NCBI GenBank assembly: GCA_002083635.1
Contig: MSXP01000001.1
Span: 248,001 to 312,000, forward strand
DNA from: Proteobacteria bacterium ST_bin12
GTDB lineage: Bacteria > Pseudomonadota > Gammaproteobacteria > Burkholderiales > Methylophilaceae
Length of the DNA: 64,000 nucleotides
Direction: 5' to 3'
This document shows positions 34,807 to 43,776 of the stretch, piece after piece. Positions within the stretch are counted from its first letter, which is position 1. Every line of letters begins with the position of its first letter. The notes under the pieces are model-generated. The model saw nothing but the letters and a program-made list of their open reading frames with translations. It did not search any database and had not been told where the DNA came from. Made by a program: the position numbers and the translations under genes.

Positions 34807-35850
34807 GTGGATATTTCAGATTTACTGGCCTTTTCGGTTAAGAATAAAGCATCAGATTTGCATCTATCAGCAGGTTTGCCACCAATGATTCGTGTGCATG
34901 GCGATATTCGCAAAATTAACGTGCCTGCATTTGATCATACCCAAGTACACGGCATGGTGTATGACATCATGAACGATGGACAGCGCAAGGTGTATGAAGA
35001 AACACTGGAATGCGACTTTTCGTTTGAGATTCCTAATTTAGCGCGTTTTCGTGTCAATGCGTTTAATCATAATCGCGGTGCTGGCGCTGTGTTTCGGACC
35101 ATTCCTTCTAAAATTTTAACCTTAGAGCAGCTGAATTGCCCTGCCATTTTTAAAGAAATTGCTAACACGCCGCGCGGTATTGTGTTGGTGACAGGGCCGA
35201 CTGGTTCTGGTAAATCCACTACCTTAGCGGCCATGGTGGATTACATTAACGAAAATGAAATGGGCCATATTTTAACGGTAGAAGACCCGATTGAATTTGT
35301 GCACACATCCAAAAAATGTCTGATTAATCAACGTGAAGTTGGCCCGCATACACTGTCTTTCCAAAACGCTTTGCGCTCTGCGCTGCGTGAAGACCCCGAT
35401 GTGATTTTAGTGGGCGAGATGCGAGATTTAGAAACAATTCGCCTAGCCTTAAGCGCCGCAGAAACAGGCCATTTAGTGTTTGGTACTTTGCATACCAGTT
35501 CAGCCGCTAAAACGGTAGACCGTATTGTGGATGTGTTCCCAGCGGCAGAAAAAGAAATGGTACGCTCAATGTTATCTGAATCATTACGCTCTGTGATTTC
35601 GCAAACCTTATGTAAAACCAAAGATGAGCAAGGCCGCGTTGCTGCGCATGAGATTATGATTGGTACGCCAGCGATTCGTAACTTAATTCGCGAAAATAAA
35701 GTGGCACAAATGTATTCTGCGATTCAAACAGGCCAAAATATCGGTATGCAAACGCTGGATCAGAATTTACAAGATTTAGTACGCCGCAACGTTATTTCGG
35801 CCAACGAGGCACGCAGTAAAGCATCCAATAAAGAATCGATTATTGGCTAA
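34807..35850 (+). CDS. pilT: Type IV pilus retraction ATPase PilT
   Basis: 347 residues. It depolymerises pili for twitching and DNA uptake. Walker A GPTGSGKSTT, the Asp box with EDPIEFVH, Walker B REDPDVILVGEMRD, His box TGHLVFGTLHTSSA and the C-terminal AIRNLIRENKVAQMYS motif are complete. The start is GTG with AGGAG six bases upstream. pilU follows after 26 bases. Confidence 0.97.
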   Translation: MDISDLLAFSVKNKASDLHLSAGLPPMIRVHGDIRKINVPAFDHTQVHGMVYDIMNDGQRKVYEETLECDFSFEIPNLARFRVNAFNHNRGAGAVFRTIPSKILTLEQLNCPAIFKEIANTPRGIVLVTGPTGSGKSTTLAAMVDYINENEMGHILTVEDPIEFVHTSKKCLINQREVGPHTLSFQNALRSALREDPDVILVGEMRDLETIRLALSAAETGHLVFGTLHTSSAAKTVDRIVDVFPAAEKEMVRSMLSESLRSVISQTLCKTKDEQGRVAAHEIMIGTPAIRNLIRENKVAQMYSAIQTGQNIGMQTLDQNLQDLVRRNVISANEARSKASNKESIIG

Positions 35851-35876
35851 TATTAACGATGAAACGCTAGGAATTC

Positions 35877-37016
35877 ATGATGGAAAAAGGTCAGGCTGAG
35901 AAATTTGTATTTGATTTGCTGCGCTTGATGATTGGCAAAAAAGCTTCTGATATGTTTATTACTGCGGGCTTTCCGCCAGCGATGAAAATTGATGGAAAAA
36001 TGACGCCAGTCAGCCAGCAGGTTTTGTCTGCCCAACAATCACGCGAAATTGCTCGTTCAATTATGAACGATAAACAGGCGGCAGAATTTGATGCGACCAA
36101 TGAATGTAACTTTGCCATTGGTTTGCCTGGCGTTGCACGCTTTAGGGTCAGTGCTTTTGTACAGCGCGGTTCAATTGGCATGGTATTTAGAACCATCGCC
36201 ACTAAAATTCCTAAATTCGAAGAGTTAAAATTACCAGAAGTACTCAAAGATATCGCCATGACTAAACGTGGTTTAGTGATTTTTGTGGGCGGCACTGGCT
36301 CTGGTAAATCGACTTCTTTAGCCGCCATGATTGGCTATCGTAATGAAAATAGTTATGGTCATATTATTACGATAGAAGACCCGGTGGAATTTGTGCACGA
36401 TCACATCAATTGTGTCATCACCCAACGCGAAGTAGGTGTGGATACCGAAAACTGGCATATTGCGCTTAAAAATACCTTACGACAGGCGCCCGATGTGATT
36501 TTAATTGGCGAAATTCGCGACCGAGAAACCATGGATTACGCGATTGCTTTTGCTGAAACTGGTCATTTATGCATGGCGACTTTGCACGCTAATAGTACCA
36601 ATCAGGCGCTTGACCGCATTATTAACTTTTTCCCTGAAGAGCGCCGTCAACAATTATTGATGGATTTGTCACTGAATACGCGTGCGTTTATTTCACAGCG
36701 TTTAATTCCAAAAAGTGATGGGATTGGCCGTGCAGCTGCGATTGAGATTATGATTAATTCACCGTTGATTTCTGATTTAATCTTTAAAGGCGAAGTGCAC
36801 GAAATTAAAGAAATTATCAGTCGCTCTCGCGAAATCGGCATGCAGACCTTTGATCAAGCCTTGTTTGATTTGCATGAATCGGGCGATATTAGCTATGAAG
36901 ATGCATTAAAAAATGCCGACTCTGTCAACGATTTACGCCTAAAAGTGAAACTACATGGAAAAGGTGCTCATGATAAAGATGTGTCATCTGGTCTAGACCA
37001 TTTAGGTATTGTGTAG
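35877..37016 (+). CDS. pilU: PilT-like accessory retraction ATPase PilU
   Basis: 379 residues. Walker A GGTGSGKSTS (Gly-Gly-Thr rather than Gly-Pro-Thr, typical of PilU), EDPVEFVHDH, RQAPDVILIGEIRD and HLCMATLHANSTNQ are visible. It assists PilT in forceful retraction. AGGA lies before the ATG; a second ATG is one codon later. A terminator ends the pilTU operon. Confidence 0.96.
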   Translation: MMEKGQAEKFVFDLLRLMIGKKASDMFITAGFPPAMKIDGKMTPVSQQVLSAQQSREIARSIMNDKQAAEFDATNECNFAIGLPGVARFRVSAFVQRGSIGMVFRTIATKIPKFEELKLPEVLKDIAMTKRGLVIFVGGTGSGKSTSLAAMIGYRNENSYGHIITIEDPVEFVHDHINCVITQREVGVDTENWHIALKNTLRQAPDVILIGEIRDRETMDYAIAFAETGHLCMATLHANSTNQALDRIINFFPEERRQQLLMDLSLNTRAFISQRLIPKSDGIGRAAAIEIMINSPLISDLIFKGEVHEIKEIISRSREIGMQTFDQALFDLHESGDISYEDALKNADSVNDLRLKVKLHGKGAHDKDVSSGLDHLGIV

Positions 37017-37041
37017 ATAACAATCTGCAGCTAGTAGATAT

Positions 37042-37071
37042 AAAAAAACCGATGCATGCATCGGCTTTTTT
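37042..37071. terminator. Terminator of the pilT-pilU operon
   Basis: CCGATGCATGCATCGG palindrome with A-run before and T-run after, 26 bases past the pilU stop and 19 bases from the end of the convergent OmpA-like gene; works in both directions. Confidence 0.85.
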
Positions 37072-37089
37072 ATCATTACAATCAATCAG

Positions 37090-37887
37090 CTATTCAATAG
37101 AAATCTCTACGCGCCTAGCCTCAGCTAAATCTGCACCGCCATCAACGCTTTGTGGTTTACGCTTGTCGATTCTATCATCATCAATACCTGCGTCTTCTAA
37201 AACATCTTCAACCGATTCAGCTCGTTCTTTTGCTAATTCTTCATTGAGTGCTTTATCCCCTTTAGGGTCGTGATATCCAGAAAGAATTGCTTTAGACTCT
37301 GGGTGCGTTTTTAGCCAGTCAATAATGGCGGCCAAACTAATGCTGGCATCACTGGGTAGCGTGGTTTTGCCAGAATCAAAATATAGCTTTATTGTGGCTG
37401 GTGGTGCGTCAGCGGGCGTTGATTCGTCAATCGCCCCTACCACAAGCTGATTATCAACTACTACACCTGAGCCAAAAAATGCCTGTGCATCGTTACCTAT
37501 TTGTTGCTTTATCGCCTCACTCTGTACGCTACCAGAAAGCACTGCATTTTTATCGTTACCCTGAATAAGCAGATTTTCATCGTTCAGTATATTGCTCAGC
37601 TTGTCGGCTTGACTTAGCCAAGCGATATTTTTGCCATCTCCCGAGCTAGTTAAACCACTATTTGAAGCACTAAAACTAAAGTCACTAGTAGAGGCAGCTT
37701 GGTCATCGCTCATCGCGCTAGCAGCGGGAGTTTCAGTTAATGCGCCACAACAAGCAGTCGACGGCCCGCGACCTGTAAATAGCATCCACAGCAAAATGAG
37801 AGCAAGCAAGACGGCCACAACCCATGTCCAAAGGTTGTATCTGGGCTGAAGATGGCCCGATGAGTGGTGCTTAGAGTGTTGATTCAT
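37090..37887 (-). CDS. Inner-membrane-anchored OmpA-like peptidoglycan-binding protein
   Basis: 265 residues with one membrane segment (about 18-38) and no cleavable signal. A middle part (95-150) resembles a BON-like or lipid-binding fold (NILNDENLLIQGN, AVLSGSVQSEAIKQQIG). The C-terminal OmpA domain (about 160-265) has IKLYFDSGKTTLPSD, AILSGYHDPKGDKALNEELA and EARRVEISIE, including the Asp and Arg used to bind diaminopimelate. It should tie the inner membrane to the cell wall. It follows the helix-hairpin-helix protein gene by 15 bases. Confidence 0.85.
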   Translation of the reverse strand: MNQHSKHHSSGHLQPRYNLWTWVVAVLLALILLWMLFTGRGPSTACCGALTETPAASAMSDDQAASTSDFSFSASNSGLTSSGDGKNIAWLSQADKLSNILNDENLLIQGNDKNAVLSGSVQSEAIKQQIGNDAQAFFGSGVVVDNQLVVGAIDESTPADAPPATIKLYFDSGKTTLPSDASISLAAIIDWLKTHPESKAILSGYHDPKGDKALNEELAKERAESVEDVLEDAGIDDDRIDKRKPQSVDGGADLAEARRVEISIE

Positions 37888-37902
37888 AGCATGACTCTCC
37901 CA

Positions 37903-38520
37903 TTATTTTTTAACGCCACCAGAAAGTGCATTTTGCAGTTTTTTGAGTTCAGTCCATTTATTTTCAGCCGCTAACGCCGCCTGCTGAGCCCAAGTGCTTG
38001 GGTTGGCAATACGGAAACGTGAGCCGCCAGCATCTAAAATGGCACGCATTTGCGGTACAGTTGCCTCGGCCAAAGCTGCGAAAGTTTTAATACCATTATT
38101 ATGGAACAGCTCATTGATTTTAGGGCCAATACCTTCAATAACGGTTAAATCGTTGGCGTTTTTCAGCGCAAAACCAGCTGCTTTTGCTGCTGCGATATCA
38201 ATCATCACACTAGCTGAGGGTGTTGCTGATTTAGTGGGTGCAGGTTTGGCTGCGGCTGTTTTTGCGGGTTTAGCTGCAGGGCTCGCTGCTTTTGAAACAG
38301 CGACTTTGGGGGCAGGCATTTCAGCTAATTTGCTAGTTTCGTTTGTACTAGCTGCGCTTGTACTAGATGTGTTTGCAGGCGCTGAAGTTGGCGTTGTATC
38401 AGTTTTTGAATGATTCGGGCAGCAGCATTTGCATAGCCAGCGATTAAGCAACCAGCCTAATAAAAATCCCAATAACAGCCAAAACCAGCAGCATGATAAC
38501 GTACTAAAAAAAGCATTCAT
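37903..38520 (-). CDS. Membrane-anchored helix-hairpin-helix protein
   Basis: 205 residues. The N-terminal membrane segment (10-28) is bordered by cysteines (SCCW and CKCCCP). A long Ala/Pro/Ser/Lys linker follows (about 40-110), then a helix-hairpin-helix domain (118-190) beginning DLTVIEGIGPKINELFHNNG, of the type seen in the L21-linked and DUF4332 families. The domain fold is usually nucleic-acid binding, but here it is membrane-tethered and next to an OmpA-like gene, so the partner is unclear. Confidence 0.75.
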   Translation of the reverse strand: MNAFFSTLSCCWFWLLLGFLLGWLLNRWLCKCCCPNHSKTDTTPTSAPANTSSTSAASTNETSKLAEMPAPKVAVSKAASPAAKPAKTAAAKPAPTKSATPSASVMIDIAAAKAAGFALKNANDLTVIEGIGPKINELFHNNGIKTFAALAEATVPQMRAILDAGGSRFRIANPSTWAQQAALAAENKWTELKKLQNALSGGVKK

Positions 38521-38678
38521 TTTTACTCCCCAATAAAATGACAGATTGAAACAAAAAGCTTATTAATACATAAATTTACGACACTGTAATGACTATCTGC
38601 CCCTTTTGGAAAAACGTCAAGTAATAGTCAGATAGCACTCTGATTTAACACCAAAGTTAACAGTATTTTTTAAGGTAA

Positions 38679-39959
38679 TTAATGATGTGCTTGATACGTG
38701 ATTTGCCCGTGTAAAAGCGTGTAATGCACTTTTCCTATCATTTCTAAGCCCAAAAAGGGCGTGTTTTTGCCTTGGCTAATTAATTGGTTTGGCGTTACTT
38801 TCCATATTTGTTCTGGGTCAAAAATCGCAATGTCTGCGTCGCCACCAATGCCTAAATGTCCACCTGCAATCCCTAGTATCGCTGCTGGTTGAGTGGTGAT
38901 TCTACTAATTGCATCAGCTACCGTAAGTCGATGATTATTTGCCCATTTCAGTGCCAGTGGCAGTAACAACTCCAAGCCTGTTGCACCTGCCTCTGCTTCT
39001 GCAAAAGGTAAAAGTTTTGCATCATCGTTCACTGGTGTATGGTCAGAACAAATGGCGTCAATGGTGCCATCTTTTAAACCAGCGCTTAGCGCCTCTTTGT
39101 CTCGCATCGTGCGTAATGGTGGTTTTAGATTGGAATGGGTATTAAAAAACCCAATGTCAAAATCGGTTAAGTGCAAGTGCTGCGCGCTGACATCTGCGGT
39201 GACTTGAATGCCTTGTTTCTTCGCGTCACGCACCAGTGCAACGCCTTCAGCAGTCGATAAGCGGCACAGGTGAATTTTAGTATTGGTTTCTTGTGCAATG
39301 CGTAAAATGCTAGCGATTGCCAAGCCCTCAGCCGCGGCTGGAATACCTTTTAAGCCAAGCCTACTGGCCATTTCACCATCATGTGCAACGCCGTTTCTGG
39401 CTAAATACTCGTCTTCTGCACGCAAAAATAATGTATAGCCAAAGGTTGCTGCGTATTCACAAGCGCGCCATAGCACTTGCGTGTCGGTAATGCCACTATC
39501 AGCTTGGCTAAAACCCACGCAGCCAGCCTCTGTCAATTTACACATTTCTGTGAGCAGTTTGCCTTGTAGTTGTCGTGTTAACGCGCCAAGCGGATACACA
39601 TGAGCAAGATTAATTTGCTTGGCGCGGTGTTTTAACATCTCTACCAAACCAGGCTCATCTAATACGGGTTGCGTATCTGGCGTGCAAGCAAGGCTGGTCA
39701 CACCACCTGCGGCTGCGGCATGTAATTCGCTCACTAAAGTAGCCGAATATTCAGAACCAGGTTCGCGTAAGCGTGCGCTTAAATCCACAAAACCTGGGCT
39801 AACGATTAGGCCTGCAGCATCAATAGTTTGATTGGCAGTAAAGTCGACTGGTTTGTTGCCGATTCCCACGATTTTGCCAGCGGCAATATAAACGTCTTGT
39901 TTGACGTTAATGTTATTTTTAGGGTCAATCACATGACCATTTTTGATATGAATTTTCAT
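38679..39959 (-). CDS. pyrC': PyrC': non-catalytic dihydroorotase-like partner of aspartate carbamoyltransferase
   Basis: 426 residues of dihydroorotase fold. The metal-binding His-x-His is missing: the motif PGFVDLHVHLREPG reads PGFVDLSARLREPG, with S61 and R63 in place of the histidines, and the carboxylated Lys site reads GFSQAD. The late SDHTPV is still there. This matches the inactive PyrC' of Pseudomonas, which is needed to assemble PyrB into a dodecamer. Its ATG overlaps the pyrB stop by four bases. An active dihydroorotase must lie elsewhere. Confidence 0.92.
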   Translation of the reverse strand: MKIHIKNGHVIDPKNNINVKQDVYIAAGKIVGIGNKPVDFTANQTIDAAGLIVSPGFVDLSARLREPGSEYSATLVSELHAAAAGGVTSLACTPDTQPVLDEPGLVEMLKHRAKQINLAHVYPLGALTRQLQGKLLTEMCKLTEAGCVGFSQADSGITDTQVLWRACEYAATFGYTLFLRAEDEYLARNGVAHDGEMASRLGLKGIPAAAEGLAIASILRIAQETNTKIHLCRLSTAEGVALVRDAKKQGIQVTADVSAQHLHLTDFDIGFFNTHSNLKPPLRTMRDKEALSAGLKDGTIDAICSDHTPVNDDAKLLPFAEAEAGATGLELLLPLALKWANNHRLTVADAISRITTQPAAILGIAGGHLGIGGDADIAIFDPEQIWKVTPNQLISQGKNTPFLGLEMIGKVHYTLLHGQITYQAHH

Positions 39960-40942
39960 GCTGTAACCCCTGCAGAGGATTGTAGGCTTGACGGAAATCC
40001 AGAACCTAAAAGTGCCATTACTGCCATGCGCACCGCGATACCATAAGTTACCTGCGGTAAAATCACCGATTGACTGCCATCCGCCACGCTGGAATCAATC
40101 TCTACGCCGCGATTCATGGGACCTGGATGCATCACAATCGCATCTGGCTTAGCAAGCTTTAATTTTTCTTGAGTTAAGCCAAAGGTTTTAAAGTATTCTT
40201 GCGCGCTTGGTAGCATCGCGCCATTCATGCGCTCGTTTTGCAGGCGCAGCATCATAATCACATCCACATCTTTTAAGCCTGCTTTTAAATCGTGAAATAC
40301 TTGCACACCCATTTTTTCGATGCCAGTAGGCAATAATGTTTTAGGGGCAATCACACGCACTTCGGGTACGCCAAGCGTGGTAAGCGCATGAATTTCGCTT
40401 CTTGCCACCCTTGAATGCAGCACATCACCCACTAATGCGACGCGCAGATTGTGCATATCGGGCTTATAGCGACGGATGGTAAACACATCCAGCAAACCTT
40501 GTGTTGGGTGCGCATGGCGGCCATCGCCTGCGTTAATCACGCTAATATTATCTGGCACATGTTGCGCAATAAAATGCGCCGCGCCGCTTTGTGCATGGCG
40601 CACCACAAACATATCGGCATGCATGGCGATTAAATTATCCACCGTATCTAAAATGGTTTCGCCTTTTGATTGGCTAGATGTGCCAACGTTAAGGTTAATC
40701 ACATCGGCAGATAAACGTTTGGCGGCAATTTCAAAGGTGGTACGGGTGCGGGTGCTATTCTCAAAAAAGATATTGCATACTGTTTTGCCGCGCAATAAGG
40801 GCACTTTTTTAATATCGCGCTCTGCCACGCCAACAAAGGTTTCGGCGGTATCTAAAACTTGATTCAGAATACGTTTGGGTAAGCCTTCAATGGTGAGCAA
40901 GTGTTTTAAATTGCCGTCAGCATCCAGTTGCGGGTTATACAT
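39956..40942 (-). CDS. pyrB: Aspartate carbamoyltransferase catalytic chain
   Basis: 328 residues. First committed step of pyrimidine synthesis. FENSTRTRTTFEIAAKRL (carbamoyl phosphate site), HPTQGLLDVFTI and MHPGPMNRGVEID are complete. The start overlaps the pyrR end by eight bases and the stop overlaps the pyrC' start, indicating tight translational coupling. No pyrI regulatory gene follows; PyrC' takes the structural place. Confidence 0.97.
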   Translation of the reverse strand: MYNPQLDADGNLKHLLTIEGLPKRILNQVLDTAETFVGVAERDIKKVPLLRGKTVCNIFFENSTRTRTTFEIAAKRLSADVINLNVGTSSQSKGETILDTVDNLIAMHADMFVVRHAQSGAAHFIAQHVPDNISVINAGDGRHAHPTQGLLDVFTIRRYKPDMHNLRVALVGDVLHSRVARSEIHALTTLGVPEVRVIAPKTLLPTGIEKMGVQVFHDLKAGLKDVDVIMMLRLQNERMNGAMLPSAQEYFKTFGLTQEKLKLAKPDAIVMHPGPMNRGVEIDSSVADGSQSVILPQVTYGIAVRMAVMALLGSGFPSSLQSSAGVTA

Positions 40943-41471
40943 GGCTAGCCTTTACGTCATCTTTTTCTAAACTTAGATGCAGTTTACCTTTGGTATCTTG
41001 TGATAGTTGCAAGCTCTCATTTGGTTTGAGCAGGATTTCTGCCCCTACAATTTGTGGCGCAATGGGTAGCTGTGCACCGCCGCGATTAATCAATACTGCT
41101 AGTGTGATACTGGCAGGTCTGCCGTAATCAAATAGCTCATTCATGGCTGCACGAGTGGTGCGGCCTGTATAAAAAATATCGTCAATCAAAATAATGTGTT
41201 TATCTTGCACGTTAAACGCAATATTAGATGGCTGCATTTCAGCTTTTAAGCCGCGTTGCGCGTAATCATCGCGGTACAAGGCTGCATCTAGCGTGCCGAA
41301 AGGGATTTCAGTTTTAAGCTGGCTTAAAATGCGTTGCATCAACCAAACGCCACCGCTATGAATGCCGATTAAAGCGCTGTTTTCTGTTACCTGAGGGTTT
41401 GCAAGTTGCGCGAGAATTTTTGCGCTGATATCACTTAATAATGTTTCTGGGTTAGGTAGTTGCATGTTCAT
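40935..41471 (-). CDS. pyrR: PyrR: pyrimidine operon regulator / uracil phosphoribosyltransferase
   Basis: 178 residues of type I phosphoribosyltransferase fold with the PRPP loop HIILIDDIFYTGRTTRAA. In firmicutes PyrR binds pyr mRNA; in beta- and gammaproteobacteria a PyrR-like gene sits in the same pyrRBC' operon. I saw no PyrR-type attenuator upstream, so RNA control is not supported here. A second Met at residue 3 is an alternative start. Confidence 0.9.
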   Translation of the reverse strand: MNMQLPNPETLLSDISAKILAQLANPQVTENSALIGIHSGGVWLMQRILSQLKTEIPFGTLDAALYRDDYAQRGLKAEMQPSNIAFNVQDKHIILIDDIFYTGRTTRAAMNELFDYGRPASITLAVLINRGGAQLPIAPQIVGAEILLKPNESLQLSQDTKGKLHLSLEKDDVKASHV

Positions 41472-41493
41472 CTTTTATTCAAAAGTTAAGCAC

Positions 41494-41994
41494 TTAAAGT
41501 TGTTCAAAATATGATTGTAGAATACTTTGTGCCGCCACCGCATCCAGCAGGTTTTTTTGTTTAGCGCCTTTAATCCCAGCAGCCTGCAAACGCTCAGCCG
41601 CTTCAACAGAAGTCAGACGCTCATCCACCATAGTCACTGGCAAATTAAAACGGCCTTCCAGCCGCTGTGCAAATTTTTTAGCTAAATGCGTTAAGTTGTG
41701 TTCTGTGCCGTCCATATGCATGGGCAGCCCAACTACCAGCAGGCTTGGGCGCCATTCATGGATGATATTGGCAATTTGTGCAAACTTGGCATCATTGGTT
41801 TCGGCTATTACAGTCGACACTGGGTGCGCGGCCTTTAATAGCGTCTCGCCCATTGCCACACCAATGCGTTTTTCGCCAAAATCAAAAGCGAGCACAGTGC
41901 CCACAATATAAGGATATTTGCGTTCTAAAATGGGTAAATGGCTCTGGTTTTTAGAGATTTTGGCGCTGCTTAAACGATTTGGCGCGTCTGACAT
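41494..41994 (-). CDS. ruvX: RuvX/YqgF Holliday junction resolvase-like protein
   Basis: 166 residues of RNase H-like fold. Motifs VLAFDFGEKRIGVAMGE, LLVVGLPMHMDGTEH, VDERLTS and the final DAVAAQSILQSYF carry the conserved acidic residues. It has been linked to 16S rRNA 5' processing and resolvase activity. An N-terminal extension of about 35 residues precedes the fold. It lies three bases after yqgE. Confidence 0.95.
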   Translation of the reverse strand: MSDAPNRLSSAKISKNQSHLPILERKYPYIVGTVLAFDFGEKRIGVAMGETLLKAAHPVSTVIAETNDAKFAQIANIIHEWRPSLLVVGLPMHMDGTEHNLTHLAKKFAQRLEGRFNLPVTMVDERLTSVEAAERLQAAGIKGAKQKNLLDAVAAQSILQSYFEQL

Positions 41995-41997
41995 GAT

Positions 41998-42573
41998 TTA
42001 GGCGTGCCCTGCGTTGTGCGATAAATTGGCTAAATTTAAGCCCATTAATTGCATGGCAATATCAAATTTTTCATCGTTTGGCGCATCAAAAACTAAGGTG
42101 TGAATATCATGAATATTGTTGGTATCTAGGCTTAGCCACGCATTTTGCATCATTTCATCTTCTAGCTGACCTGGATTCCAGCCTGCATAACCTAGTGCAA
42201 TCAGAATTTTCTCTGGCCCTGTATTTTGTGCGGCCGCTTCTAAAATATCTTTTGATGTAGTCAATGCAATGGTGTTATTCACCAATATGGTTGAGTTATA
42301 CTCTTGATGCGGCGTGTGCAAAATAAAGCCGCGCTCTATTTGCACGGGGCCGCCGTAGTGCACAGTTTTTTCAAGTAAAGCAGGGGAATCGGGGCTGACT
42401 TTGATTTGTTCAAACAAATCAATAATGGTGATGTCTGTGGCACGATTAACTACCACGCCCATCGCGCCATCTTGATTGTGCGTGCAAATATAGATGACGG
42501 TTTTAGAAAAATAAGGGTCTGTCATGGCGGGCATCGCGATGAGAAACTGACCTGTAAGATTAATATTTTCCAA
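41998..42573 (-). CDS. yqgE: YqgE/AlgH family protein
   Basis: 191 residues. LTGQFLIAMPAMTDPYFSKTVIYICTHN and VHYGGPVQ, ILIALGYAGWNPGQLEDE are family motifs. The biochemical role is unknown. It is the first gene of the yqgE-ruvX-pyrR-pyrB-pyrC' run, the same order as in Pseudomonas. Confidence 0.95.
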   Translation of the reverse strand: MENINLTGQFLIAMPAMTDPYFSKTVIYICTHNQDGAMGVVVNRATDITIIDLFEQIKVSPDSPALLEKTVHYGGPVQIERGFILHTPHQEYNSTILVNNTIALTTSKDILEAAAQNTGPEKILIALGYAGWNPGQLEDEMMQNAWLSLDTNNIHDIHTLVFDAPNDEKFDIAMQLMGLNLANLSHNAGHA

Positions 42574-42649
42574 TGGCTAATACTTTAACATTATTTAGCT
42601 TGATTAATCAAATACTTAACACTTTTTTTTGACCGAAATTTAGCGCAAG

Positions 42650-43753
42650 CTAGGTTTTGTCGCATTCCAAATAGCCTGTGATTTCTAAACCAAAGCCCAT
42701 CATGCTCGGCATTTTGCGTGGCGTTGCCATTAAGCGCATTTTGCGTACGCCTAAATCCAGCAAGATTTGCGAACCGATACCGTAAGTGCGCAATTCTTGG
42801 TTGTAGCGTATTGGCTCATCGGCATGCGCAATGCGCGATAGCAAGTCGCCCGTAGATTCCGAATGATGCAACAATACAATCACACCACATGTCGATTCTG
42901 AAACCACGCGCATAGCTTGTAGCATATTCCAGCTATGTGTGCAGCTAGTGCTATCTAACAAATCGAACACCGATAATGGCTCATGCACACGCACTAAAGT
43001 TTCTTTATCGGCAGATGGCTCACCTTTTACTAAGGCTAAGTGTAATTCGTTAGCAATTTTATCCGCATAAGCAATTAAGCGCATGGGGCCATAAGGTGTG
43101 GTAATCGTGCGTTCTGCCGCCCGCTCAATCAGCTTTTCAGTTTCGCTACGATAATGAATTAAATCGGCAATCGTGCCAATTTTAATGCCGTGTTGCTGCG
43201 CAATCTCCACTAAATCAGGCAAGCGCGCCATTTCGCCATCGTCTTTGAGTATTTCGCAAATAACAGATGCAGGTTGCACACCAGCTAATTCTGCCAAATC
43301 GCAGCCCGCTTCAGTGTGACCTGCACGCACCAATACGCCGCCATTTAACGCGGTAAGTGGGAAAATATGGCCAGGGCTGATAATACTTTTTGGTGTGGCA
43401 TCTTTGGCGACAGCGGCTTTAACCGTTGTAGCGCGATCTTTGGCAGATATGCCAGTAGTGACACCAGTTGCCGCCTCAATCGAAACCGTAAAGTTGGTAC
43501 CTAAACGTGTGCCGTTTTTTTGTACCATTGGCGGCAGATTAAGTTGTTTGCAACGCGCCTCAGATAAAGTTAAGCAAATCAACCCGCGCCCATATCTGGC
43601 CATAAAGTTAATATGCTCGGCTGTGACAAACTCTGCCGCAATCACAAAATCACCTTCGTTTTCGCGGCTTTCGTCATCGACTAAGATGACAATCTTGCCT
43701 GCTTTAATGTCGGCGATGATGTCAGTGATAGGGCTTATGTAGTCTAGTGGCAT
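42650..43753 (-). CDS. ribB: 3,4-Dihydroxy-2-butanone-4-phosphate synthase with degenerate GTP cyclohydrolase II half
   Basis: 367 residues. The N-terminal half (1-205) is an intact RibB with DDESRENEGDF, RAGHTEAGCDLAELAG and the metal-binding Glu/His. The C-terminal half (210-367) has the RibA fold, but the zinc cysteines are not kept: where RibA has a cysteine cluster this protein reads DLLDSTSCTHSWNML with a single Cys. This is the architecture called RibBX in Proteobacteria, in which GTP cyclohydrolase activity comes from a separate RibA. It follows ribE by 23 bases in the leftward direction. No FMN riboswitch is seen upstream. Confidence 0.9.
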   Translation of the reverse strand: MPLDYISPITDIIADIKAGKIVILVDDESRENEGDFVIAAEFVTAEHINFMARYGRGLICLTLSEARCKQLNLPPMVQKNGTRLGTNFTVSIEAATGVTTGISAKDRATTVKAAVAKDATPKSIISPGHIFPLTALNGGVLVRAGHTEAGCDLAELAGVQPASVICEILKDDGEMARLPDLVEIAQQHGIKIGTIADLIHYRSETEKLIERAAERTITTPYGPMRLIAYADKIANELHLALVKGEPSADKETLVRVHEPLSVFDLLDSTSCTHSWNMLQAMRVVSESTCGVIVLLHHSESTGDLLSRIAHADEPIRYNQELRTYGIGSQILLDLGVRKMRLMATPRKMPSMMGFGLEITGYLECDKT

Positions 43754-43776
43754 AGTTTAAGTTTGATTCATCAACA

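Noticed and set aside
41472..42649. PyrR-type attenuator before the pyr genes
   Set aside because: No anti-terminator/terminator hairpin pair was found upstream of yqgE, ruvX or pyrR; gaps are only a few to some tens of bases.
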